A stretch of 64,000 nt of DNA from UBA4744 sp963717135 (GCA_963717135.1 CAVQVN010000010.1:1-64000), one strand, 5' to 3'. Shown: positions 7,899 to 17,453, numbered from the stretch's first letter. Notes: generated by a model not told the origin, from the sequence alone. Program-made: numbers and translations.

Positions 7899-9038
7899 TC
7901 AGCCTTCCCCGAGGAACCCTTCCAGGCGTTTGGAACGGGCCGGGTGGCGCAGCTTGGCGAGAGCCTTGGTTTCCAGCTGACGGATCCGTTCCCTCGTCAC
8001 CTCAAAATGATTGCCGACCTCTTCCAGCGTTCGGACTTTGCCGTCGTCGAGCCCGAACCGCATGACGATGACCTGCCGCTCACGCTCGTTGAGGTCTTCG
8101 AGAGCCCGGGCGACATACTCCTGGAGGAGCTTGAACGCGGCGGCTTCTACCGGCACCACCGCTTCGGTGTCCTCAACGAAGTCTCCCAGAGTTGAGTCTT
8201 CCTCCTCCCCCAGCGGGGTCTCCAACGAGACCGGATCCTGAGCGATCTGGCGCAACTCGGTCACCTTGCCGGGATCCACTTCCATCTCGGCGGCTATCTC
8301 GTCGATGGTCGGCTCCCGACCGAGATCCTGCATCAATGCCCGCTGCACCTGCGCCAGCTTGTTGATGGTCTCGACCATGTGCACCGGAACCCGGATCGTG
8401 CGGGCCTGGTCGGCCAGCGCCCTCGTCGCCGACTGTCGGATCCACCACGTTGCGTAGGTGGAGAACTTGAAGCCCTTGCGATAGTCGAATTTGTCGACCG
8501 CCCGCATCAGACCCAGATTGCCCTCCTGGATCAGGTCCAACAGGGGCATCCCTCGCCCCACATACTTCTTGGCGATCGATACGACCAGCCGCAGGTTGGC
8601 CTCCACCAACCGGCGTTGGGCAGCCTCCCCGTTGCGGACGGTCAGTTCGAGAATGACTTTGTCTTCGGCGCTCAACGCCGACGACGACTCCTCCAACAGT
8701 TTGGCGGCGGCCCGTTGCCCGGCCTCGTTCTGCATGGCAAGTTCCACCTCCTGTTGCGGAGTGAGAAGTGGAACCCGCCCGATTTCCTGCAGATACATCC
8801 GGACCGGATCGGACACCGTGACCAACTCATCGACCGCCAGCGGAGCCACGTCGAGCGCGTCGGGCCCGTCCTCCTCAACCCGGACACTGAGGTTCGCCAA
8901 CTGGTCGAATACCTTCTCAAATGAGTCGGCCGGTGCTTCGGCTTCCAGGAGTTCCTGTTGGATCTCGGCAACGGTCAGGAAGCCGCGCTGGCGGGCACGT
9001 TGAACCAGAATATCGAGAGGTTGGTCGTGGGGTGACAC
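7899..9038 (-). CDS. rpoD: Primary RNA polymerase sigma factor
   Basis: Housekeeping sigma-70 factor of 379 residues. A short region 1.1-like N-terminus leads into region 1.2 (DPVRMYLQEIG), then region 2 with the -10-melting segment (KFSTYATWWIRQ) and regions 3 and 4 (ERERQVIVMRFGL, TRERIRQLETKAL). GTG at 9038 directly follows the TAG stop of dnaG, so the two are cotranscribed, echoing the classical macromolecular-synthesis operon but with only dnaG-rpoD here. The N-terminus is short compared with proteobacterial RpoD, as is usual in actinobacterial sigma factors of this type. Confidence 0.95.
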   Translation of the reverse strand: MSPHDQPLDILVQRARQRGFLTVAEIQQELLEAEAPADSFEKVFDQLANLSVRVEEDGPDALDVAPLAVDELVTVSDPVRMYLQEIGRVPLLTPQQEVELAMQNEAGQRAAAKLLEESSSALSAEDKVILELTVRNGEAAQRRLVEANLRLVVSIAKKYVGRGMPLLDLIQEGNLGLMRAVDKFDYRKGFKFSTYATWWIRQSATRALADQARTIRVPVHMVETINKLAQVQRALMQDLGREPTIDEIAAEMEVDPGKVTELRQIAQDPVSLETPLGEEEDSTLGDFVEDTEAVVPVEAAAFKLLQEYVARALEDLNERERQVIVMRFGLDDGKVRTLEEVGNHFEVTRERIRQLETKALAKLRHPARSKRLEGFLGEG

Positions 9039-10808
9039 CTACCGGTCCCCTAAATCGCGTTTCTTCCGTTCCAAAGCTATCAACTCTTCGAACAGTGCGG
9101 AATAGGTTTCTGGTTCCTCCGACGGATTTGTTCGGTCGAGCGTCTGGCGCAACTCGGCGATGTTCCGCTCGATTCTCCACGCCCGGAGGCGATCGACCAA
9201 AGCCACCGGGTCGCTGACCGGCAGGGTTTCGAGGGCGAGCGCTCGCAGCAAAGCCGGGGCGCCCGCCTCGCCCTCTCCGATCAAAACTGCCAGATCGGGT
9301 GGCTCGCCGGGGGGCAGACCGGCGATGGCCGGGGCCAGCAGCAGGTAGCCGTCGCGTACCATGCCTTCGCTGAAAAGGGTGGCGTCGACTTCCGTATCGT
9401 GGAGGCGAGGATCGTTGGTGAGTATCGCTCGCAAGAGTTCCCGCTCAGCCCGTTCCACGCCGGAGCGCTTCGGTACCTCCGGAGCGGGCGCCCGGGGCTC
9501 CGACCGCCGGGAGGCGGATCCGCTCCTGATCTCGGCCATGACCACCTCGAACTCGGTACCCACCCGTCGGGCGACGAACCGGCCGTATTCGCGCCGGACC
9601 AGATCATCACCCTGGCGGGCTATCAGTCGGGCGGCCGCCCGGACGGCGCGGGCCCGCTGCTCGGGTTCAGACAGATCGAACCGATCCAATTCCCGTTCCA
9701 GTCGGAACTGGAGCAGGGGCAATGATTTCTCGACGGCCGACCGCATCACTTCGACCTCACCGGACTGCATCAGGTCGGCCGGGTCCTTGCCGTCCGGCAT
9801 CACGGCAACCCGTAGATCGAGGTTGAGTTTCACGGGGATCTCGAGTTCGTCGCCGCGAATCGCCGCACCCGCACCCGCCTGGTCGGCATCGAACGCTAGG
9901 ACCACCCGTTCGGCAAAACGGCGAAGGAGATCGAAATGCTCTTCGCCTAGAGCCGTCCCGCAGGTCGCCACCGCCTGTGAAAGGCCTGCCATGTGAAGGC
10001 CGATCACATCCGTGTATCCCTCCACGACCAGCGAATAGCCGGCCCGGGTGATGTCGGGTTTCGCCCAATTCAACCCGTACAGCAGCCGGGCCTTCTGGTA
10101 GATCCGGGTCTCCGGTGAGTTCAAGTACTTGGGTCCCTCGCCCTCGAGGATGCGAGCTCCGAACCCGACCGGTTCGCCCCGCAAATCGAAGATCGGGAAC
10201 ATGAGCCGTCCCCGAAACCAGTCGCGCAACCGTCCCCGGCTGGTCCGGGTCGCCAAACCGGCCCCGATCATCACCTTCTCCCCTACCCCGGCGTCCCGCA
10301 AATGGGTGATCAGACCGTCCCACAGCTCACCACCGGGGGCATAGCCGAGCTGGAACCGGTCGATCACATCCACGTCGTAACCCCGGCCACGCAGGTAGGA
10401 CCGCGCTCCCCCACCGTCGTGGCCCTTCTTGAGCCGGTTTTGGTAGAAATCGACAGCCTGGCGGGTGGCTTCGATCAGCGACTCTCGCTCCCCCCGACGC
10501 TTCAACGCTTCCGGGTCACGCTGCAACGCAATACCGGCCCGGGCGGCCAGTTGTTCAACCGCCTCAGAGAAATCGAGACCCTGCGTGTCCTGCAAGAACT
10601 TGAACACGTCGCCGCCCGCCTGGCAGCCGAAACAGTGATAGAGCCCTTGCCCGATATCGATCGAAAGCGAAGGGGTCTTTTCCTGATGAAACGGGCAAAT
10701 GGCGGTGAACGTGCGCCCGCGCTTTTTCACCGTCGTCACTCCTTCGAGCAACTCGACGATATTGGTCGCGTGGCGGACCCGTTCGATATCTTCCCTACGA
10801 AAGGCCAT
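9039..10808 (-). CDS. dnaG: DNA primase
   Basis: Synthesises RNA primers at the replication fork. The 589-residue protein starts at ATG 10808 (AFRREDIERV). It has the CHC2 zinc finger (CPFH...CFGC, residues ~38-64), the RNA polymerase domain with the YLNSPET segment, and a TOPRIM motif (VVEGYTDVIG and later DADQAGAGA). The C-terminal helicase-binding region is about 160 residues. It is directly upstream of rpoD with no gap. The longer in-frame TTG start at 10838 is less likely because it adds residues absent from primases. Confidence 0.96.
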   Translation of the reverse strand: MAFRREDIERVRHATNIVELLEGVTTVKKRGRTFTAICPFHQEKTPSLSIDIGQGLYHCFGCQAGGDVFKFLQDTQGLDFSEAVEQLAARAGIALQRDPEALKRRGERESLIEATRQAVDFYQNRLKKGHDGGGARSYLRGRGYDVDVIDRFQLGYAPGGELWDGLITHLRDAGVGEKVMIGAGLATRTSRGRLRDWFRGRLMFPIFDLRGEPVGFGARILEGEGPKYLNSPETRIYQKARLLYGLNWAKPDITRAGYSLVVEGYTDVIGLHMAGLSQAVATCGTALGEEHFDLLRRFAERVVLAFDADQAGAGAAIRGDELEIPVKLNLDLRVAVMPDGKDPADLMQSGEVEVMRSAVEKSLPLLQFRLERELDRFDLSEPEQRARAVRAAARLIARQGDDLVRREYGRFVARRVGTEFEVVMAEIRSGSASRRSEPRAPAPEVPKRSGVERAERELLRAILTNDPRLHDTEVDATLFSEGMVRDGYLLLAPAIAGLPPGEPPDLAVLIGEGEAGAPALLRALALETLPVSDPVALVDRLRAWRIERNIAELRQTLDRTNPSEEPETYSALFEELIALERKKRDLGDR

Positions 10809-10854
10809 TGCAGCGAGTGTAGAGGGCCGGTACGTCAACCGATCCGGGGGTCAC

Positions 10855-11382
10855 TCAATCAGAATCCAACGAAGAAGCCTTTCGTTCCATGATCGAATCG
10901 GCGATGCCAACCGCGACGTACGGCAATATCGCACCGCCGATCAGGGCCGCGTCCGGCGCAAACTGAATGAGAATGAAGGTGTAAAGAGTTGCCGCCGCAA
11001 CCGCAATGATCCGCGACTTTCTGGTGTTTTCCTCTTCGGCCCGAACCGTGACCACCGCGCCGGCTCCGAAGCCCGCCACCAAACCGGTCACGATGTCCAG
11101 TGCGGCGATCGGGATCGCTATGACCAACCACAAACCCATCGCCTTGAGGACCGCTCCGCCGGCGCGCGGATGGCGGGTCAGGAAGGCGGCCACCATGAAA
11201 ACGATCGGCACCAGTGCCAGCCCGAGGGCCAGCGGCGGGCCGGGGTCTGGTCCTCCTTCGGTCGAACCCGCTACGAAGGCAAACAGGATGAACGAGTAAC
11301 TGACCAGGGTCGCCACGGTAGCGATGGTGATCGCAAACCACTTGCGACGCGGCGGCAAGACAAAGCGCTCGTCGCTGCCCAT
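10855..11382 (-). CDS. Multi-pass membrane protein of unknown function
   Basis: A 175-residue protein with about five hydrophobic segments (for example WFAITIATVATLVSYSFI, LALGLALVPIVFMVAAFL, LWLVIAIPIAALDIV and a late YTFILIQFA region). Short charged loops include an EEENTRKSR loop before the fourth segment. I see no enzymatic or transport signature. It sits between the sugar importer genes and dnaG on the same strand; the 46-bp gap to dnaG may hold a promoter. It could be an accessory of either neighbour, but nothing in the sequence supports that. Confidence 0.6.
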   Translation of the reverse strand: MGSDERFVLPPRRKWFAITIATVATLVSYSFILFAFVAGSTEGGPDPGPPLALGLALVPIVFMVAAFLTRHPRAGGAVLKAMGLWLVIAIPIAALDIVTGLVAGFGAGAVVTVRAEEENTRKSRIIAVAAATLYTFILIQFAPDAALIGGAILPYVAVGIADSIMERKASSLDSD

Positions 11383-11416
11383 CAGGTCGGCGTACCTCCC
11401 CGTCCGAACGGGATCG

Positions 11417-12364
11417 TCAGCCCTTCACCGATCCGGCCGTCAAGCCTCGCACGAAGTAGCGCTGGAGGCCGAAGAACACCGCCAGCGGGAGCACCATCGT
11501 CAGGAACGCTCCCGAGGTGAGGAGATGCCACGCTTCCCCCCGGGTTCCGTTCAGTTCGGCCAGGGCTTGGGTCAGCACCCGGACGTCTCTGGTACCACCC
11601 AGGAACACCAGCGCCACCAGGAAGTCGTTCCATACCCAGAGGAACTGGAAGATCGCGAACGAGGCCAGCGCCGGTACCGAGAGCGGAACGATCAGCTTCC
11701 GGAAGATGGTGAAATGGTCCGCACCGTCGATCTGGGCCGATTCGATCGTCGACGCCGGCAGTGACCCGATGTAGTTGCGTAGCAGATAGGTCGCCAGCGG
11801 CAAACCAAACCCGGTGTGGGCCAGCCAGACCGCCATGTATGTGCCGTTCAGATCCAGGTCGGGGAAGATGGTGAAGCCACCGATCGCCGCCCCCTGGCTG
11901 TAGAGCTTGAGGATGGGGATAAGAGCCATCTGCAGCGGCACGACCAGCAGGCCGACCACGACGACAAACATGATCTGCCGGCCACGGAATTCCATCCAGG
12001 AGAAGGCGTAGGCCGCAAAAGCCGCGATCGTGATCGGGATCACTGTGGCCGGCACGGCCACCGCAATGCTGTTGAGGAAGGCATTCCCGAAGCCTTCCGA
12101 TTCGAGCACGTTCTTGTAGTTCTCCAGGGTCCACTGCCCGGAGTCGAACAGATTGGGGATGGCCGTCCACCACCCGGTTGTGCTGACCAGGTTGGGCTCC
12201 CTGAACGAGCTGACCAGCAGACCAATGGTCGGCACCAGCCATATGAAGACGATGAGGAGGACGACCAGCTTGACCGGCCAGCGGTCCCAGAGGCGACGGA
12301 AGAATCCCTTTTGGCGGAACTGGACGTCTGAAGCCGTCTCAACGCGCGAGCTTGTGGCAGTCAT
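11417..12364 (-). CDS. Carbohydrate ABC transporter permease, MalG/AglG-like
   Basis: Inner-membrane permease subunit of a CUT1 sugar importer. It is 315 residues from ATG 12364, which overlaps the stop of the partner permease (ATGA). Six transmembrane helices are expected. The cytoplasmic EAA loop (ESAQIDGADHFTIFRKLIVPL-type motif near residue 220) contacts the ATPase. No ATP-binding gene follows, so the importer probably uses a shared ATPase encoded elsewhere, as MsiK-type systems do in Actinobacteria. Confidence 0.9.
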   Translation of the reverse strand: MTATSSRVETASDVQFRQKGFFRRLWDRWPVKLVVLLIVFIWLVPTIGLLVSSFREPNLVSTTGWWTAIPNLFDSGQWTLENYKNVLESEGFGNAFLNSIAVAVPATVIPITIAAFAAYAFSWMEFRGRQIMFVVVVGLLVVPLQMALIPILKLYSQGAAIGGFTIFPDLDLNGTYMAVWLAHTGFGLPLATYLLRNYIGSLPASTIESAQIDGADHFTIFRKLIVPLSVPALASFAIFQFLWVWNDFLVALVFLGGTRDVRVLTQALAELNGTRGEAWHLLTSGAFLTMVLPLAVFFGLQRYFVRGLTAGSVKG

Positions 12365-13512
12365 CGCATCGCCTCCTCTGCGCGGAACCTTCGAACGTTG
12401 ACGTACATGACCGGGACGATAGCCAGGAACAGGATCACGGCGATGGCGGCGCCCCGTCCGTTGTGGTCGTTTCGGAAGAACCAACGGACCATACGTTCGG
12501 CAATTACTTCCGTGCCGAACTGACCGTTGGTCATCACCCAGACAATGTCGAAGATCTTCAGGACGCTGATGACCATCGTGGTGGTCACCACCACGATGCT
12601 GGACATGATCGAGGGGATGATGACCCTCCAGAAGATCTGAATCTCGGAGGCGCCGTCGATGCGGGCTGCCTCGAGGATGTCATCCGGAACTGCTTTGATG
12701 GCCGCTGAGAGAATGACCATCGCAAAACCGGTCTGCAGCCAGATCATGATCACCATGAGCAGGAGGTTGTTCCACGGTTCCGACGACAACCAGGCGATAG
12801 GATCACCGCCCAGCCCCATCCAGATTCCGTTCAGCAATCCGATCTGCTCGCCAAAGCCCTCGGGACGGAAGCTGTAGATGAAACGCCAGACGATCGAGGC
12901 GCCCACGAATGAGATGGCCATGGGTAGGAAAATCATCGACTTGGCCAGGGCTTCGCCGCGGCGGAGGCGATCCACCAGAGTCGAAAACACCAAGCCAATA
13001 CTGACCGAAAAGAGAGGCACGACGATGATCCATCCAACGGTGTTGCGAATGGATCGAAGCATCCCCTCGTCGGTGAACACGAACTTGTAGTTGTCGAGGC
13101 CGACGAACTCCTTCGACTGGGCGTCCATGAAAGAAATGACGGTGGTGTTGATCGCCGGGTAGACCAGGAACACCGTCAGGATCACGAGAGCGGGGCCGAC
13201 AAATACGTAAGGCCGCACAGACTCGGCGAACCGGTTCGGAAGCAGGTTGACGACCAGGTCCATGCCCCAATACAGCGCGAAGACGCCGACGACGCCGACG
13301 ACGATCGCCACTATGGCGAGCACAAGCCGGTTCGCCTCGGCGTCGCGAAGGAATTCGAAGGTGATCCACAGCAGCACGAAAGAGATGATGGGAACGGCCA
13401 GAGAGGCGACGATTCGCAAGACGGTGACGCCGGCAGCTCCTCCAGCCCCTAAGGCTTCCATGTCTGAGGTCTTCTCGATCACGGTACCCCTCCCGGGGCG
13501 ATCGTCGCTCAT
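12361..13512 (-). CDS. Carbohydrate ABC transporter permease, MalF/AglF-like
   Basis: A 383-residue permease with two extra N-terminal membrane segments before the six core helices, as in MalF-type subunits. The EAA loop is visible as LEAARIDGASEIQIFWRV near residue 290. It pairs with the downstream permease by a 4-nt overlap and follows the solute-binding lipoprotein after a strong hairpin at 13556-13589. It imports an unidentified sugar, plausibly an alpha-glucoside judging from the general resemblance of the three proteins to AglE/F/G; that specificity is not proven. Confidence 0.9.
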   Translation of the reverse strand: MSDDRPGRGTVIEKTSDMEALGAGGAAGVTVLRIVASLAVPIISFVLLWITFEFLRDAEANRLVLAIVAIVVGVVGVFALYWGMDLVVNLLPNRFAESVRPYVFVGPALVILTVFLVYPAINTTVISFMDAQSKEFVGLDNYKFVFTDEGMLRSIRNTVGWIIVVPLFSVSIGLVFSTLVDRLRRGEALAKSMIFLPMAISFVGASIVWRFIYSFRPEGFGEQIGLLNGIWMGLGGDPIAWLSSEPWNNLLLMVIMIWLQTGFAMVILSAAIKAVPDDILEAARIDGASEIQIFWRVIIPSIMSSIVVVTTTMVISVLKIFDIVWVMTNGQFGTEVIAERMVRWFFRNDHNGRGAAIAVILFLAIVPVMYVNVRRFRAEEAMR

Positions 13513-13555
13513 GCCCTCTCCTTCATGTCGCCGCGTGTGCCACTTTACACAAATC

Positions 13556-13589
13556 GAAGGAGGGGCGACCTATCGGTCGCCCCTCCTTC
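13556..13589 (-). terminator. Strong hairpin between binding-protein gene and permease genes
   Basis: A perfect 15-bp stem, GAAGGAGGGGCGACC (13556-13570) with its complement (13575-13589), closes a 4-nt loop. It lies 26 nt after the solute-binding gene stop and before the permeases. It likely acts as a partial terminator and mRNA stabiliser, giving more binding protein than permease. Confidence 0.7.
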
Positions 13590-13614
13590 TGTCAGTAGTT
13601 GTTCGATTAGTCGT

Positions 13615-14985
13615 TTACGAGGCCGGCCAGCTTGCGTCGATGTCCGCCAGGACACCAGGCAGACTGTCCGGTCCGCCGACCATGTAGTCGATCATGCCGG
13701 TCCAGAAGGAACCCGAACCTACTGCCGACGGCATCAGGTCCGAAGCGTCGAACCGGAATCCGTCTACCTTCAGGGCGTCGACTATGGCCCCGGCCGCGGT
13801 GGCTACGAGGTCGTCCCGATAACAATCCGGGCCCACGTTGATGTTGGGCGAAATCCGGGCAACGCCTTCGATCGAGCCCTGTGCGCACTGCACGTCGGCG
13901 TCGATGAAGTCCGCCAGGAACTCACGAACCTCGGGCGCATCCCGGAAGATGGCGGCCATCTCACCGGCACCCAGGGCGCCTTTCTTACCTTCATCGATGT
14001 CCGGGAAGGCGAAGACTGCGTAGTCTTCACCGGCCACCAGATTGCTCGCACCCTCTTCATCGCCGGGAGCGTTAAAGAAGTTGGTGATGAACGTGGCCTG
14101 CCGATGCATGAAGCAGCTGGGCGGATCGTTGAACATCGGGTCCGGGGCGTCGCGGAAGTCGATCGAGGGGATGTTCTCGGCACCACCAAGCACATAGCCG
14201 GGGGTGAAGAACACTTGACCCATGAGCTCGGCTGCCCGGGTCACTTCGGGGCTATCGAAGAGCAACTCGTGGGTGACCCACTGGTCGTACTTCTCCGGCC
14301 CGGCCGTCCGCAACATGATGTCTTCCATCCAGTCGGTGGCCGGCCAACCGGTCGCCGCATCGCTGCCGATCCCGACGCACCATGGGGCGCTTCCGTCGGC
14401 GACGATCTGATCGCTCAACGCAATCATCTCATCCCACGTCGTCGGAACGACGTACCCGGCCGCCTCAAAAGCTGCCTTTGGGTACCACACCAGGCTCTTC
14501 AGGTTGACGTTGGTGGGAAGACCGTAGTGCTTGCCATCGGCACCCACGCCGAGTGACATGAGATACGGTCCGAACAGACCTTCGAGTTCGGCAATGTCGA
14601 AACCGAGATCCTCGAGGGCAATCGCGTTACCCAGGTCTCCCTGCTCGACCACCGAACCGGGCTGTGGGTAGAGCGCGACATCCGGCGGGTTTCCGCCGTC
14701 GACGCGGATCTTGATTTGCTCCTCAAAGCTGTCCGAGCCTTCGTACTCGGCCGAGTAGCCCTTGACCGCATTGATCTTCTCGTCGATTACTTGCTGCACG
14801 GCCTGGGCCTCGATGCCGGAGAATGCGCCGAATACGCTCACCTCTCCGGTAGCCCCGCCGTCGCCACCGTCGGCTGCTGCCGTGGTCGTGGCGCCATCAC
14901 CGTCATCGGCATCACCATCGCCGCAGGCGGCGGCAATCATGGCGAACGCCAGGACCATGACAATGAGCCATCTGTATTTTTTCAT
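13615..14985 (-). CDS. Carbohydrate ABC transporter solute-binding lipoprotein
   Basis: Extracytoplasmic sugar-binding protein of 456 residues. The signal peptide (basic KKYR start, hydrophobic core, lipobox AAAC with Cys near residue 21) indicates lipid anchoring. An acidic and Gly/Thr-rich linker follows, then a periplasmic-binding fold starting VSVFGAFSG. Aromatic-rich stretches (WYPKAAFEAAGY, TTWDEMIAL) are typical of CUT1 binding proteins. ATG at 14985 follows GGAAGG. It is the first gene of the importer operon; its intergenic hairpin probably sets higher expression than the permeases. Confidence 0.9.
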   Translation of the reverse strand: MKKYRWLIVMVLAFAMIAAACGDGDADDGDGATTTAAADGGDGGATGEVSVFGAFSGIEAQAVQQVIDEKINAVKGYSAEYEGSDSFEEQIKIRVDGGNPPDVALYPQPGSVVEQGDLGNAIALEDLGFDIAELEGLFGPYLMSLGVGADGKHYGLPTNVNLKSLVWYPKAAFEAAGYVVPTTWDEMIALSDQIVADGSAPWCVGIGSDAATGWPATDWMEDIMLRTAGPEKYDQWVTHELLFDSPEVTRAAELMGQVFFTPGYVLGGAENIPSIDFRDAPDPMFNDPPSCFMHRQATFITNFFNAPGDEEGASNLVAGEDYAVFAFPDIDEGKKGALGAGEMAAIFRDAPEVREFLADFIDADVQCAQGSIEGVARISPNINVGPDCYRDDLVATAAGAIVDALKVDGFRFDASDLMPSAVGSGSFWTGMIDYMVGGPDSLPGVLADIDASWPAS

Positions 14986-15164
14986 AAATCCTTCCTCTCA
15001 GGATCCACGCTCTCGAGAGCCGTGCCCTCGGAGCTCTCAATAGTCTAACTAATCGTCGCCCGACCCCAAGCCGGAGGTGTCGACGGTGATGGCCGTCTGG
15101 AAATTCGAGCAGGATAGATGCGGCCGCCTACGGGAGAGCGGCACGCGAAGAGCTTCGCCGGTCT

Positions 15165-16469
15165 CTAAGGAAGCCGCTCCCGCAGGTAACCCACCAGGCC
15201 TTCGATGGGAATCCGGTCCTGTTCCATCGTGTCACGATCCCGGACAGTAACCGCCCGGTCGTCCAGCGACTCGAAGTCGAAGGTGATGGCGTAGGGCGTC
15301 CCGATCTCGTCCTGGCGCCGGTATCGACGGCCGATCGACTGGGTTGCATCGAATTCGAGCTGATAGTGAGGGCGGAGCAGATCGGCCACCTTCTCCGCCT
15401 CGCCGACCAACTCCGGCTTCTTCGAAAGGGGAAGGACGGCGATCTTGAACGGCGCCAGCTTGGGATGGAGTCTCAGCACCACCCGCTTCTCGCCCCGCAC
15501 TTCCTCTTCGTGGTAGGCGTCCATCAGAAATGCGAAAGTGGTGCGGGTGGCCCCGGCGGCCGGCTCAATGACATAAGGGAAGAACCGCTCTTCCGTCTCG
15601 TCGTCGAAGTACGACAGATCGGTTCCGCTGTGCTCGACATGCGCCTTTAGGTCAAAGTCGGTGCGGTTGGCGATACCTTCGAGTTCGTCCCAGCCCCATG
15701 GATACAGATACTCGACGTCGGAGCAGGCAGCTGCGTAGTGAGCCAGTTCCTCGTCGCCGTGGGCCCGGATGCGCAGGTTCTGCTCGGTCATGCCGAGGTC
15801 GAGGTACCACTGGTAACGGTTCCGGGTCCAATACTCGTACCACTCCCCGGCTTGCTCCGGCCGGCAGAAGAACTCCATCTCCATCTGCTCGAACTCCCGG
15901 GTGCGGAAAACGAACTGGCCGGGAGTGATCTCGTTTCGGAACGACTTGCCCACCTGGGCGATCCCGAACGGCAGCTTCTTGCGAGCCGCCCGGCGGACGT
16001 TCTCATAGTTGATGAAGATGCCCTGGGCCGTCTCAGGACGCAGATACACCAGACCCGTCTCGTCGTCGACCGGCCCCATGTACGTCTTGAACATCAGATT
16101 GAACTGGCGAGGTTCGCCGAACGTCCCCCGTTGACCACAGTTGGGACACAGGTTTTGGTCCTCGAGTTTGTCCGGCCGGTGCCGGGCGTTGCAGTTCGAG
16201 CACTGGACCAGCGGATCCGTAAAAGACGCCTCATGCCCGGAGGCCACCCACACGTCCCGGGCCTGGAGGATCGACGAATCGAGCCCCACTATGTCGCCGC
16301 GCAGTTGCACCATCGAACGCCACCATTCGTTCTTGACGTTGCGCAGCAGTTCGACACCGAGCGGGCCATAATCGTATGCAGAGCGAAGTCCCCCATAGAT
16401 CTCAGAAGACGGGAATACGAACCCGCGCCGCTTGGCGAGATTGACGATGGTATCGAGGGTGATGGTCAT
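15165..16469 (-). CDS. glyS: Glycyl-tRNA synthetase, single-chain dimeric type
   Basis: Charges tRNA-Gly. It is a 434-residue class II synthetase of the homodimeric (eukaryote/archaeal-like, GlyQS) type. The N-terminal motif FPSSEIYGG, zinc site cysteines CSNC and CPNC (~residues 87-113), motif 2 (FRNEITPG with FRTREFEQMEMEFF) and motif 3 near GATRTTFAFLMDA are all present. The C-terminal anticodon-binding domain includes VLPLSKKPEL. It is followed downstream, on the same strand, by unrelated non-coding DNA. Confidence 0.95.
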   Translation of the reverse strand: MTITLDTIVNLAKRRGFVFPSSEIYGGLRSAYDYGPLGVELLRNVKNEWWRSMVQLRGDIVGLDSSILQARDVWVASGHEASFTDPLVQCSNCNARHRPDKLEDQNLCPNCGQRGTFGEPRQFNLMFKTYMGPVDDETGLVYLRPETAQGIFINYENVRRAARKKLPFGIAQVGKSFRNEITPGQFVFRTREFEQMEMEFFCRPEQAGEWYEYWTRNRYQWYLDLGMTEQNLRIRAHGDEELAHYAAACSDVEYLYPWGWDELEGIANRTDFDLKAHVEHSGTDLSYFDDETEERFFPYVIEPAAGATRTTFAFLMDAYHEEEVRGEKRVVLRLHPKLAPFKIAVLPLSKKPELVGEAEKVADLLRPHYQLEFDATQSIGRRYRRQDEIGTPYAITFDFESLDDRAVTVRDRDTMEQDRIPIEGLVGYLRERLP

Positions 16470-16500
16470 GGTTACGCCTGTCTGGTTGAGAGGTGGACGG

Positions 16501-16556
16501 AAGATGGTAGTGGGAAGCGGGAAGTTCGAAGTACGAAGTACGAGGTACGAGGTACG
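16501..16556. repeat. Heptanucleotide tandem repeat tract (GARGTAC type)
   Basis: Eight consecutive 7-mers lie between uppS and glyS. The first three are degenerate; then GAAGTTC, GAAGTAC twice and GAGGTAC twice (16522-16556). The same GAGGTAC unit recurs on the other side of uppS at 17376-17403. Confidence 0.8.
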
Positions 16557-16571
16557 GCAGCCGGAGGCTGC

Positions 16572-17303
16572 CTAGGCCTTGCCGAACCGTCTCTTGCGCT
16601 TCTGATATTCCGCGATGCAATCAACCAGGTGTTCCGGCGTGAAATCGGGGAACAAAACCTCGGGGAACACGAACTCTGCGTAGGCGGCCTGCCAGAGCAA
16701 GAAATTGCTCAGCCGGTGTTCTCCGGAAGTGCGGATGATGAGGTCGGCGTCGGGCATCTCGGGAATGTAGAAGTACGAGGCCAGAGTCTGCGGATCGATC
16801 GTCTCCAGATCGAGGTGTCCGGAAAGGGCGTCTCCGACCAGGCGACGGGCGGCCTCGGCAAGTTCGAGACGGCTCCCGTAGTTGAAGGCAAAAACCAGAT
16901 TCAGGCGTTGGTTGGCTGCCGTCACTTTCTGGGCTTCCCGCATCCTCGTTTTGTTGAGGTCGGGTATCCGTGGGTCGTCGAGATCCCCCATGAAGTAGAT
17001 ACGAACGCCGTCGGCGTGGAGGTCGTCGCGGCGCCGCAGCAGCAAGTCCTGGTTGAAGTGCATGAGGAAAGCCACCTCTTCTTCGGACCGCGACCAGTTT
17101 TCGGTTGAGAAGGTATATACCGTCAGCCATTCGATTCCTACCTCGAGTGCCCCCTGAATGGCCTCGAACAGGGCCTTCTCTCCGGCGGCGTGCCCGGCCG
17201 TTCGGTGCAACCCGCGCTGTTCCGCCCAACGGCCGTTGCCGTCGAGAATGATTCCGATATGCCGAGGCAACCGATCCGGGTCCAAACGCTCCACCCCGGT
17301 CAC
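16572..17303 (-). CDS. uppS: Undecaprenyl (isoprenyl) diphosphate synthase
   Basis: Cis-prenyltransferase making the lipid carrier for cell-wall synthesis. From GTG 17303 it has 243 residues. The signature PRHIGIILDGNGRWA (catalytic Asp), a central TVYTFSTENW segment, and C-terminal DLIIRTSGEHRLSNFLLWQ and PDFTPEHL are all conserved. A longer in-frame extension exists upstream but translates the heptamer repeat (17376-17403), so it is rejected. GTG 17294 is an alternative start. The gene is flanked on both sides by GAGGTAC heptamer tracts. Confidence 0.93.
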   Translation of the reverse strand: MTGVERLDPDRLPRHIGIILDGNGRWAEQRGLHRTAGHAAGEKALFEAIQGALEVGIEWLTVYTFSTENWSRSEEEVAFLMHFNQDLLLRRRDDLHADGVRIYFMGDLDDPRIPDLNKTRMREAQKVTAANQRLNLVFAFNYGSRLELAEAARRLVGDALSGHLDLETIDPQTLASYFYIPEMPDADLIIRTSGEHRLSNFLLWQAAYAEFVFPEVLFPDFTPEHLVDCIAEYQKRKRRFGKA

Positions 17304-17375
17304 GCGACACCCGCCAACCGGAAACAGCTCCGATGCGCACCCACACTCGCCCCTCCACCTTCGGCGATTGTGGCC

Positions 17376-17403
17376 GCGGTACGAGGTACGCGGTACGAGG
17401 TAC
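17376..17403. repeat. Heptanucleotide tandem repeat (GMGGTAC x4)
   Basis: Four exact 7-mers alternate GCGGTAC and GAGGTAC between recO and uppS. They share the unit found at 16522-16556. Confidence 0.8.
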
Positions 17404-17453
17404 GACGCATTGCGCGGGGCCTCCTCCCCCAACCGAACCCCTGCGCCCCCTTC

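Noticed and set aside
17304..17432. N-terminal extension of uppS
   Set aside because: It translates the GAGGTAC heptamer tract and has no family likeness.
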